Below, in pieces: positions 15,514 to 23,700 of a stretch of 44,088 nucleotides of DNA; position 1 is the first letter of the stretch; each line of letters opens with the position of its first letter. A program made the translations under genes and the position numbers. The DNA is from CAYPZL01 sp964415045 (GTDB lineage: Bacteria; Planctomycetota; Phycisphaerae; Sedimentisphaerales; Anaerobacaceae): positions 1 to 44,088 of the forward strand of contig CAYPZL010000021.1 in the NCBI GenBank assembly GCA_964415045.1. The letters run 5' to 3'. Below the pieces are notes generated by a model, which saw only the letters and a program-made list of their open reading frames with translations, had not been told where the DNA came from and searched no databases.

Positions 15514-16155
15514 TCAGTTGTCGCTCTTTCCTGCCCTGTCCAAAAACGACACCAACGCGTCTTTCGTAAACAGCACCTTCTGATGCTTGACAATCTCACC
15601 CGCATTCAGATCGGCAACCGGCATCACCGCCACCTTCCTGACGTTGCGGGCCGACCGGTAGACATTCTCTTCGTAATCGCTGGTCGCCACCAAGCAACTC
15701 CGGTCAATCTTCAAGCTCTTGAGCACACCCACGAACTCTTTCGTGCGGGGCTTCTCAAACGCCAGGCCGTCCACGACGACCACATTCTTGCTGCGGAGCT
15801 TTGCCAGGATCGCCGAATCTCTGGCGAGCCTTCTCTGCTTGCCCGGCATGCGCTGGCTGAAATCGCGCGGCACCTTCGCAAACGTCATACCGCCGCCGAC
15901 GCGTTTGCCCGTCCGGCGATTGCCCACTCTGGCGTTGCCGGTGCCCTTCTGGCGATACAGCTTCTTCGTCGAGCCCGCTACCTGCCCTCGGCCTTTCGTG
16001 GTTGCCGTGCCAACCCGCTTGTTGGACTGGTACATCACGATGGCCTGTTTCAGCAGGGCGTGCCTTACGCAGCCTCCCAGCACCGACTCGTCGACACTGA
16101 TCGTGCCCACCTGCTCCCCGCTCGTGTTGTATACGGTCAAATCCATCATCTTCAT
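15514..16155 (-). CDS. rplD: 50S ribosomal protein L4
   Basis: L4, up to 213 residues, whose loop reaches the exit tunnel. In E. coli L4 also represses its own S10 operon by acting on the leader. The loop signature KLYRQKGTGNARVGNRRTGKR... and GGGMTFAKVPRDFSQRMPGK are clear. The start is ambiguous: GGTGG lies only 1 nt before the ATG at 16155 but about 7 nt before the in-frame ATG at 16149, so translation may begin two codons later (MMDLTVYNTSG). The S10 leader here is about 400 nt, which would leave room for L4-type control, but no E. coli-like L4 target was identified. Confidence 0.95.
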   Translation of the reverse strand: MKMMDLTVYNTSGEQVGTISVDESVLGGCVRHALLKQAIVMYQSNKRVGTATTKGRGQVAGSTKKLYRQKGTGNARVGNRRTGKRVGGGMTFAKVPRDFSQRMPGKQRRLARDSAILAKLRSKNVVVVDGLAFEKPRTKEFVGVLKSLKIDRSCLVATSDYEENVYRSARNVRKVAVMPVADLNAGEIVKHQKVLFTKDALVSFLDRAGKSDN

Positions 16156-16165
16156 TCCACCGGGC

Positions 16166-16816
16166 CTACTGCGGCCTCTTGGCTGTCGTTATCATGCAGT
16201 ACCCGCCAGCCGGACCAGGGACAGCGCCCTTGACAATCAGAAGGTTCTTCTCCTCGTCAATCGCCACCAGACTGTGGTTCTTGCTCGTGATCCGCCGATT
16301 CCCCATGTGACCGGCCATGCGCTTGCCCCTTTTCGGACCACCGCCGGTACCGGCGTTGCTGGCAAAGCTCGATATCGACCCTGGCGCCCGGTGCTTTCGC
16401 TCGGTACCGTGCGAAGCGGGAAAACCGCCGAACCCGTGTCGTTTCATCACTCCGGCAAACCCTTTGCCCTTGCTCGTTCCCACGACGTCCACGTACTTGG
16501 TCTCGGCGAAAATCGAAACCGTAAGGGAATCGCCCAGCTTATACTCGCACTCGGCGTTGTCGGCCAGACGCCATTCCCGCGTGAATCTCTTCGCCGTCGT
16601 GCCGGCCTTGCCGGCGTGCCCCACCTGGGGCTGCTTCCTCCGGGATGCCTTCACGTCGTCGAAACCCAGTTGCACGGCACTGTAGCCGTCATTCTCGCTG
16701 GTCTTGACCTGCATCACCGTGCAAGGGCCCGCATGGATCACCGTCACGGGAATCAACGCCCCCGATTCGTCGTAGACCCGCGTCATGCCTACCTTTTTTC
16801 CAAGCAACATCGCCAT
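16166..16816 (-). CDS. rplC: 50S ribosomal protein L3
   Basis: The 216-residue L3 protein, one of two assembly initiators, whose loop reaches the peptidyl-transferase centre. It starts MAMLLGKKVGMTRVYDESG and contains KGKGFAGVMKRHGFGGFPASHG and KRMAGHMGNRRITSKNHSLV. The loop normally carrying a methylated glutamine reads SNAGTGGGPKRGKRMAGHMG, without an obvious Gln. Length is standard. It lies between rpsJ (20 bp) and rplD (10 bp). Confidence 0.97.
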   Translation of the reverse strand: MAMLLGKKVGMTRVYDESGALIPVTVIHAGPCTVMQVKTSENDGYSAVQLGFDDVKASRRKQPQVGHAGKAGTTAKRFTREWRLADNAECEYKLGDSLTVSIFAETKYVDVVGTSKGKGFAGVMKRHGFGGFPASHGTERKHRAPGSISSFASNAGTGGGPKRGKRMAGHMGNRRITSKNHSLVAIDEEKNLLIVKGAVPGPAGGYCMITTAKRPQ

Positions 16817-16836
16817 ATTTCCGACGTCCTTTGCCC

Positions 16837-17151
16837 CTACGCCTTGATCTTCACAAACACACCGGCGGGAACGACCAGCCGATTCAACACCTCGGCCGTC
16901 CTCGCATTCGCCTCGTGAATATCGATGAGGCGCTTGTGCGTTCTCAACTCGAACTGTTCGCGCGATTTCTTGTCCACGTGAGGGCTCCGCAAAACCGTGT
17001 ACCGCTCAATGCGGGTCGGCAGCGGAATGGGTCCACTCACACGCGCATTCGTTCGACGAGCGTGTTCCACAATCTCCTTGGCGGAGGCATCCAGCGTACG
17101 ATGGTCGTACGCCTCCATCCTGATTCTTATCTTCTCGGTCTCAGCAGCCAT
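16837..17151 (-). CDS. rpsJ: 30S ribosomal protein S10 (NusE)
   Basis: The 104-residue S10 protein, which also acts as NusE and links the leading ribosome to NusG and RNA polymerase. Typical segments are KIRIRMEAYDHRTLDASAKE, VSGPIPLPTRIERYTVLRSPHVDKKSREQFE (in part) and THKRLIDIHE. The ATG at 17151 is chosen because AGAGGGG lies about 6 nt before it; an upstream in-frame start at 17181 is not family-like. It is the first gene of the S10 segment, about 400 nt downstream of a strong promoter. Confidence 0.96.
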   Translation of the reverse strand: MAAETEKIRIRMEAYDHRTLDASAKEIVEHARRTNARVSGPIPLPTRIERYTVLRSPHVDKKSREQFELRTHKRLIDIHEANARTAEVLNRLVVPAGVFVKIKA

Positions 17152-17559
17152 AACGCCCCTCTGGACCACCCTTGAGCACACCCATGCACGTGTTTCTACT
17201 GCAACACACTACACAGACACGCATGGACAACAAAACACCGTTACGTACGCAAAATTCGCCGGTCGGCCCAGAGCAGATACGATCCGCGCTCTGACCAAAA
17301 CCATGCCTGTTGGGTAAAAGCAGGAAAGGCCTCGTCGGCCGGCCTGGCCTTATCGGCCTTGACGCCAGCCAACAACCTTCCTTAGGGTTTAGGGTAGGTT
17401 CGCTCGACCGCAGGCCCTTGCATGACCTCCGTCAGCTTGTCCAAACCCTGAGTCAAACCGAACACCCATTGTGCCATCCCTGATGGCAATCAAAGATATG
17501 CCACAGCGTAACTACGTTTTCGCAACGCCATCCATGGCGATGCTCGCTACAGCTGAAAA
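17152..17559 (-). promoter_or_regulatory. Long untranslated leader of the S10 operon
   Basis: No convincing gene lies in the 483 bp between fusA and rpsJ. If the promoter at 17566-17594 is used, the rpsJ mRNA has a leader of about 400 nt. It contains several self-complementary parts on either strand: CGCCAT/ATGGCG at about 17528-17541, TGCCATC/GATGGCA at about 17474-17490, and a cluster of five GGCC blocks flanked by AAGGCC and GGCCTT around 17324-17360. These could be regulatory hairpins or dispersed palindromic repeats. A role in ribosomal-protein feedback is only inferred from position. Confidence 0.45.
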
Positions 17560-17565
17560 ACAATG

Positions 17566-17594
17566 AATTTACCAACGCCTGTTGCGTCTGTCAA
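17566..17594 (-). promoter_or_regulatory. Strong sigma-70 type promoter for the S10-spc-alpha block
   Basis: The minus strand reads TTGACA (17589-17594), 17 nt, then TAAATT (17566-17571). The -35 is a perfect consensus, the spacing is ideal and the -10 keeps T1, A2 and T6. It lies 41-69 bp downstream of the fusA stop codon and points at rpsJ. It would give the S10-spc-alpha genes their own start in addition to any read-through from fusA. Confidence 0.8.
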
Positions 17595-17616
17595 CGCCTT
17601 ATCCGGAAAAAGGCGT
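17573..17616. promoter_or_regulatory. Direct and inverted repeats overlapping the S10 promoter (operator-like)
   Basis: On the plus strand CAACGCCT occurs at 17573-17580 and again at 17592-17599, 19 bp apart. It occurs once more inverted as AAGGCGT at 17610-17616, forming a 7-bp dyad with 17594-17600. In addition GTTG-N7-CAAC forms a 15-bp dyad at 17581-17595 that covers the -35 hexamer. The hairpin is not followed by a T-run in either useful direction, so it is not a terminator. The placement on both promoter elements is what an operator would look like; the binding protein is unknown. Confidence 0.4.
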
Positions 17617-17634
17617 AAAAAACCAAAATTTTCT

Positions 17635-19707
17635 TTAGAAAACGATGTCCCTGGCGAGCTGCTCCGGGACCCTCTCGTAGCTGAAGGGCTCCATGGTGAA
17701 GTTGCCCCGGCCGGCGGTCAGACTGCGGATATCGCTGGAATAGCCGAATAGCTCGACGAGCGGCACGTTGGCGTCCACAATCCGCATACCGCCATGAACG
17801 CGGCAGTCCGTGATCAGCCCGCGTTTGGCCAACAGGTCAGCCTGCACGGCGCCGAAGGCCGACTCCGGCACCACCGCCTCGACGCGCATGACCGGCTCCA
17901 GGAGAACGGGCCCGGCTTCTTTCAGCCCCTTGTCCATCGCGATCAAGGCCGCCTGCTCAAAGGCCAGCTCGGAGGAATCGACCGAATGGTACGACCCGCC
18001 TGTCAAGGTCACCTTGACGCCGACGACGGGATACCCGGCCAGCACGCCGCTGCCGGCGGCATCCCGGACCCCGCTTTCCACCCCCGCAACATATTCCTTC
18101 GGCACTTCATCGGCCGGCGCGCTGGACACAAACTCAATCGTCGAGCCGCGTTGGCCCCCTTCAACCACCAGGGGCTCGATCACCAAGATCACATGGCCGT
18201 ACTGGCCACGCCCCCCCGTCTGATGCACGAATTTGCCCTCAACCTCCGCCCGCCGCGTAACGGTTTCCTTGTAGGCCACCCGAGGTTTGCCCACCCTCAC
18301 ATCCACCTTCTTCTCCCTCACCAGCTTGTGCTGGAGGATTTCGAGATGGAGCTCTCCCATGCCGCTGATCACCGTCTGGCCCGTTTCGCTGTCGGTCTTG
18401 CACTCGAAGGTCGGATCCTCGCGGCGCAGCGAGCTCAGCGCATCGGCCAGTTTGGCTCTCTCGGCCGCCGTGCGCGGCTCGATCGACATCGTAATCACTG
18501 TCTGAGGAAAGGTGATGCTCGGAAGCATCACCGGCTTCTTGGCGTCGCAGATCGTGTCGCCGGTGAGGGTCTGCTTTAAGCCGACAACCGCCACGATGTC
18601 GCCGGCCCGCGCAACATCCAGGATTTTGCGCTCGTTCGCGTGCATCTCGAAGACTCGAGTGATATTCTCCTTCCTGTCCCGATTCACATTCAGCACCCGG
18701 CTGCCGGATTTCAGCGTTCCCTGGTAAATCCGCAGGAAGCTCAGATCGCCGTGGCTGTCGCCGCTGATCTTGAACGCCAGCGCCACGAGGCTGCCGTTCG
18801 GGTCGCATTTGACCACGACCTCTTTCGTCTCGTCCTTTGGTTTGTGCCCGATAATATCCGGCCTCTCCAGAGGAGAAGGCAGATACGCCACGACACCGTC
18901 CAGCAGCCGCTGCACGCCCACATACTTCAGGGCCGACCCCAAAAAGACCGGGTGCAGCTCGTTGGCGAGAGTGCCCTTTCGAATCGCTCTGCGGATGATC
19001 TCCTCGGCGACCGGCCGGTCCTCAACGAACGCTTCCATCAATTCTTCATCGTGCTCGGCGGCCAGCTCGATCATCCGGGCCCGGTACTGCCGCGCCTTGT
19101 CCTGGTACTCATCGGGAATCTCGGTCTCGCGGAACTTGGCCCCCAGCTCTTCGGCCTCATAGAAGACGGCCTTCATGGCAACCAGGTCTATGATCCCCAC
19201 GAACGCATCTTCCGCTCCCATCGGGATTTGCACCGGAACCGGGTTCGCCACGAGCTTGTCGTGAATGCTCTGCAGGCTCATCTCGAAATCGGCGCCGGTC
19301 TTGTCCATCTTGTTGATGAAGCACAGGCAGGACAGGTTGTACTTTCGCCCCTGCCGCCATACCGTTTCACTCTGGGCCTGCACCCCTTCACTGCCGTCGA
19401 ACACGGCGACGGCGCCGTCGAGCACTCGCAACGACCGCTCCACCTCGGCCGTGAAGTCAATGTGTCCCGGTGTGTCGATCAGATTGATCTCGAAGTCCTT
19501 CCAGGGACACTTCGTCGCCGCCGAAGTGATTGTGATTCCCCTCTTTTGCTCCTCCTCCATGTAGTCCATAACGGCCGTACCGTCATGCACTTCTCCCATC
19601 TTGTACGTCTTGCCCGCATAGTAGAGAACGCGCTCGGTCACCGTGGTCTTGCCGGCGTCGATGTGAGCCATGATCCCAATATTACGCGTTTTCTCTAAAC
19701 TTCCCAT
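17635..19707 (-). CDS. fusA: Translation elongation factor G
   Basis: A 690-residue translocase GTPase that moves tRNA and mRNA after peptide bond formation. The G domain shows the P-loop AHIDAGKTT (14-22), RGITITSAA (switch I), DTPGHIDF and NKMD. Domains II-V follow, with the domain IV region GRGQYGHV and a C-terminus ending ARDIVF. The ATG at 19707 (MGSLEKTRNIGIMAH) is chosen over an upstream in-frame start that gives a non-family extension. Length is the canonical EF-G size, so it is not an obvious EF-G2 or tetracycline-protection type. It is separated from rpsG by a strong terminator, unusual within the str operon, and from rpsJ by a promoter. Confidence 0.96.
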   Translation of the reverse strand: MGSLEKTRNIGIMAHIDAGKTTVTERVLYYAGKTYKMGEVHDGTAVMDYMEEEQKRGITITSAATKCPWKDFEINLIDTPGHIDFTAEVERSLRVLDGAVAVFDGSEGVQAQSETVWRQGRKYNLSCLCFINKMDKTGADFEMSLQSIHDKLVANPVPVQIPMGAEDAFVGIIDLVAMKAVFYEAEELGAKFRETEIPDEYQDKARQYRARMIELAAEHDEELMEAFVEDRPVAEEIIRRAIRKGTLANELHPVFLGSALKYVGVQRLLDGVVAYLPSPLERPDIIGHKPKDETKEVVVKCDPNGSLVALAFKISGDSHGDLSFLRIYQGTLKSGSRVLNVNRDRKENITRVFEMHANERKILDVARAGDIVAVVGLKQTLTGDTICDAKKPVMLPSITFPQTVITMSIEPRTAAERAKLADALSSLRREDPTFECKTDSETGQTVISGMGELHLEILQHKLVREKKVDVRVGKPRVAYKETVTRRAEVEGKFVHQTGGRGQYGHVILVIEPLVVEGGQRGSTIEFVSSAPADEVPKEYVAGVESGVRDAAGSGVLAGYPVVGVKVTLTGGSYHSVDSSELAFEQAALIAMDKGLKEAGPVLLEPVMRVEAVVPESAFGAVQADLLAKRGLITDCRVHGGMRIVDANVPLVELFGYSSDIRSLTAGRGNFTMEPFSYERVPEQLARDIVF

Positions 19708-19793
19708 TTGTCTACACAGCCAATCTTGCTCGGTTACCGATGAGCCCTGTCTTGCTTCTGCCGCGCTTCCCGGCACGCATCCGGTCTACGCAT

Positions 19794-19833
19794 AAAAAAA
19801 CTGCCACGGGTTCTTGCGAACTCTCCGTGGCAG
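19794..19833 (-). terminator. Intrinsic terminator between rpsG and fusA
   Basis: On the minus strand CTGCCACGG (19825-19833) and CCGTGGCAG (19801-19809) form a perfect 9-bp GC-rich stem. Inside it GTTC/GAAC can form a small second hairpin. The stem is followed at once by seven T residues (19794-19800). It begins 17 bp after the rpsG stop codon. This is the clearest terminator in the window and should end or attenuate transcripts coming from rpoBC-rpsL-rpsG before fusA. Confidence 0.88.
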
Positions 19834-19849
19834 CAATGATCGCACGTCT

Positions 19850-20323
19850 TTACCAGGCGAAGTGGGCAAACGCCTTATTCGCCTCCGCCATACGATGCAC
19901 GTTTTCGCGTGTTGTCATGGCGCCGCCTTGCTTGTTGTAGGCGTCGAGCAACTCGGATGCCAGCCGTTGCGACATCGGTTTGCCCTTCTTGCCCCGGGCC
20001 GACGCCAGAATCCACCGGAACGCCAGCGATTGCTGCCGCTTCGGATTGACCTGCATCGGGACCTGGTAGCTCGCACCGCCGACACGCTTGCTGCGAACCT
20101 CGAGCAGGGGCTTGACGTTGTTGATCGCCGTCTCGAAGACCTCCAGCGGGGACGCATCTTTGATCTTTCCCTCCACGATGTCCATGGCATCGTAGAAGAC
20201 CCGCTGGGCGGTGCTCTTTTTGCCGCCCCACATCATGCAATTTACGAACTTGGCAACCAGCTTGCTGTTGTACTTCGGATCCGGCTGCAACTGCTCGGCG
20301 GAAGCTGTGAACCTCTTGGCCAT
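19850..20323 (-). CDS. rpsG: 30S ribosomal protein S7
   Basis: The 157-residue S7 protein, a primary organiser of the 16S rRNA 3' domain near the E site. Seen are LVAKFVNCMMWGGKKSTAQR, PLLEVRSKRVGGASYQVPM, and a C-terminus with the AMTTRENVHRMAEANKAFAH signature. Length is standard. It follows rpsL by 54 bp. In E. coli S7 represses the str operon, but here a terminator immediately follows the gene. Confidence 0.97.
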   Translation of the reverse strand: MAKRFTASAEQLQPDPKYNSKLVAKFVNCMMWGGKKSTAQRVFYDAMDIVEGKIKDASPLEVFETAINNVKPLLEVRSKRVGGASYQVPMQVNPKRQQSLAFRWILASARGKKGKPMSQRLASELLDAYNKQGGAMTTRENVHRMAEANKAFAHFAW

Positions 20324-20377
20324 AGTACTCTCAATCGTCTAAAAACGGTTTTCGAATCGTTGTCAATCCCGGCAGGG

Positions 20378-20749
20378 CTACTTGCCCTTCTTGGCGCCGT
20401 ACTTGCTGCGGCCCTGCTGGCGACCGGAAACGCCGGCACAATCCAGCACGCCGCGGACAATATGGTACCGCACGCCCGGCAGGTCCCGGACACGGCCGCC
20501 GCGAATGATCACCGTGCTGTGTTCCTGCAAATTGTGGTCGATGCCGGGGATGTAGGCGGTTACTTCCTTGCCATTGGTCAGCCGCACACGCGCGACCTTC
20601 CGCAACGCCGAGTTCGGCTTCTTGGGCGTCTGCGTCCGCACGATCAGGCACACTCCCCGCTTCTGCGGCGAACCGCTGATGTCAGAAACTCGCTTACGTC
20701 CCTTGGACTTGGCCCTCGGTTTCCGGACTAACTGGTTGATTGTCGGCAT
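20378..20749 (-). CDS. rpsL: 30S ribosomal protein S12
   Basis: The 123-residue S12 protein of the decoding site. It starts MPTINQLVRKPRAKSKGRKR and contains CLIVRTQTPKKPNSALRK and GRVRDLPGVRYHIVRG. The lysines whose substitution confers streptomycin resistance in E. coli (in TPKKPNSALRK and near GRVRDLPG) are of wild-type form. Length is standard. It follows rpoC by 31 bp, so it is likely co-transcribed with rpoBC. Confidence 0.97.
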   Translation of the reverse strand: MPTINQLVRKPRAKSKGRKRVSDISGSPQKRGVCLIVRTQTPKKPNSALRKVARVRLTNGKEVTAYIPGIDHNLQEHSTVIIRGGRVRDLPGVRYHIVRGVLDCAGVSGRQQGRSKYGAKKGK

Positions 20750-20780
20750 AAGTCAAATCTCAAATCAGAACATTCATAAA

Positions 20781-23700
20781 CTAATCGATGCCAAGCGCTT
20801 CCTTGACCTTCGACTCGGCCTTGGCCTCGGCCTCTTTTTCCTCCCTGACGCCCAGCAATTCCTTGGGCAGCGGCGCTTCGACCAGGTGCTTGACTTTCAA
20901 TTCCAGATGCGGCTTGAACGCCGTCCCGGCCGGGATCAGGTGGCCTAAGATGACGTTCTCTTTCAAACCGTGCAATTCGTCTACTTTACCGGCCAGGGCG
21001 GCCTCCGTCAATACCTTTGTCGTCTCCTGGAAGCTCGCCGCCGCGATGAAGCTGTCCGACCACAGCGAAGCCTTGGTGATTCCCAGCAACAGGGTCTTGG
21101 CCGTGGCGGGGCGCGGCTTGCGGCCCTTGGCCGGCGTCCCGCCCAGCGCCTCGACCTTCTCGTTCATCCGGGCCAGCTCCTTCTTATCCACGACCAGCCC
21201 TTCCGACACATCGGAAAGATCCCCCGCGTCGGCAATCTTCAGGCTGTTGCTCAGGCGTTCGTTCTCTTTGCGAAAGACAAACTTGTCCACAACCTCGCCG
21301 GGCAGGAACGAGCTGTCACCCACGGAATCGATCTCCACCTTGCGCATCATCTGAGAAATGATGATCTCGATATGCTTGTCATTGATATTGACGTTCTGAG
21401 AGCGATACACGTTCTGGATTTCGCCGATGAGATATCTCTGCACCGCCTCTTCGCCCTTGATGCGCAGAATATCGTGCGGCACCAGCGGCCCATCGGTCAG
21501 GGCGTCTCCCGCCTCGACGTAGTCGCCCGTGTGGACGTTCAAATGGCGATCGCGTGGGACGTGGTGCTCCTTCTCCATCCCACTCTCACTGCGAATGGTG
21601 ATGGTCATCTTGCCCTTGCGCTTATCACTTCTCAACTCGACGCGACCGCTGATTTCGGCCATGGCGGCCGGCCCCTTGGGCTTGCGTGCCTCGAAGACTT
21701 CGGTCACTCTGGGCAGGCCACCGGTAATGTCCTGCGTTCCGCCGGTCGCTCGGGGCTGGTGGGCAAGCAACTGCCCGGCCTGCACCTCCTGGCCTTCGAC
21801 CACCTCGATGCGCGCCCCGGCGGGCAGGTAGTGCACATCCAGGATCTTGCCCTTGGCGTCCTCGATAATGATCTGCGGGTGCTTGTCGCCCTTGTGCTCG
21901 ATGACCACTGGGCGCTCGAGAACCTTGACCTCGCTGTCCTTGGCCTTGAGCCCGGAGGTCCTGACCCGCAACTCTTCGGTCTGGACCGTCTCGCCCTCCA
22001 CGATGTCCACGAACCGGATGATACCGGCAATCTCGGCCAGGATCGGCGTACGGTGCGGGTCCCACTGGAACAGGGTCGCCCCGGACTTGACCTTCTGGCC
22101 GTCCTTGACCGTGATGATCCCGCCGTAAGGAACCTTGAACTTGTCCAGTTCCCGCTCCTTTTGATCCAGGAGGGCAATTTCCCCGTTGCGCTTGAGAGCC
22201 ACCACCACGCAGGTCCCATCATCGCGCTGGAACGAAACCGCGTTGATATCGCGATACTGCACGGTACCGGATTGCGTGGCCTTCTGCTCGCGCTCGAGAA
22301 TCGCACGCGAAGCCACACCACCGGTGTGGAAGGTCCGCAGCGTCAACTGGGTGCCCGGCTCGCCGATCGACTGGGCGGCCACGATTCCCACCGCCGAGCC
22401 CTCCTCGACGAGTCGTCCGCTGCTCATGTCCCAGGCGTAACACTTGGCGCACACCCCGAACGGGCTGTCGCACGTCAGGGGGCTGCGCACCCGGATCGCA
22501 TCGAGACCCAGCGCCTCGATCTTACCGGCGATCTCCGGCGTGATCACTTCATTCTCGTGCACGATCATCTCGTCGGTGATCGGATTGCGAATGTTATCTC
22601 GCGCCGTCCTGCCGATGATCAGTTGCGACAGCGGAATATCCACCTGATCGCCGTGGCTGACACTCGTCTTGGTAATACCCTGCAACGTCTGGCAGTCGCG
22701 CTCGATGATGATCACGTTCTGCGCCACGTCTATCAGTTTCCGGGTCAGATAGCCGGAGTTGGCCGTCTTCAGCGCCGTATCGGCCAGACCCTTGCGCGCC
22801 CCGTGAGTCGAGCTGAAATACTCCAGCACGGTCAGCCCCTCGCGGAAGTTCGCCTTGATCGGCGTCTCGATGATCTCGCCGCTGGGCTTGGCCATCAGCG
22901 CCCGCATACCCGCAAGCTGCTGGATCTGGTCGATGCTGCCGCGAGCCCCGGAATCACTCATAAGATAGATCGGATTCAGGTACGGGGTCCCGTCGTCTTT
23001 CGTATCTTCCCTCAGCCCCCGGATCATTTCATTCGTAACGGCCACACGCGCGTTGGTCCAGGCATCGATCACCTGATTGTACCGCTCGCGCTCGGTCAGA
23101 ACGCCCTCGTTGTAGTTCTTGTAAATCTTGCTGACGCGCTTTTCCGTCTCCGAGATGATCTCGGCCTTCTTCGCCGGTATTTTCAGATCGGTCAATCCGA
23201 AACTCAGCCCGGCCAGCGTAGCATACCGAAATCCGATGTCCTTGATCCGGTCCAGCAGCCCCACCGTTTCGGCACTGCCGGAATACTCGAAGCAATCACT
23301 GATGACGCGACTGAGCTTCTTCTGCGACATCGTCTGGTTGTAAAACGGCATGCCCTCGGGCAGAATATCGTTGAACGTACATCGGCCTACCGTCGTTTCG
23401 ATCACGTGCGATCTTTTCGCGCCCTTCTCATCGCCTTCCTCGTCCAAAACGATCGTCTTGCCCGAGTTGTCTTTGATCAGGCGGTGGGGGATGCGGACAC
23501 GGATCTTCTCGTGAATACCGATCTTGCCCATGTCGTAGGCCATCATGGCCTCAAAGGGATCCCGGAAGACCGGCAGCTTCGGACCGTCTTCGCCCGCCGC
23601 TCCGCTCGCAGGCCTCAAATCCTCCAGCGTGACCGTCAGATAATAATTCCCCATCACCATATCCTGCGACGGTCCCACCATGGGCGCCCCGTTCGCCGGC

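Noticed and set aside
17383..17399. Telomere-like TTAGGGTTTAGGG motif in the S10 leader
   Set aside because: Only two imperfect copies in an internal position; most likely chance.
17594..17616. Intrinsic terminator after fusA
   Set aside because: The hairpin is not followed by a T-run in the direction of fusA transcription and it overlaps the -35 element of the next promoter.
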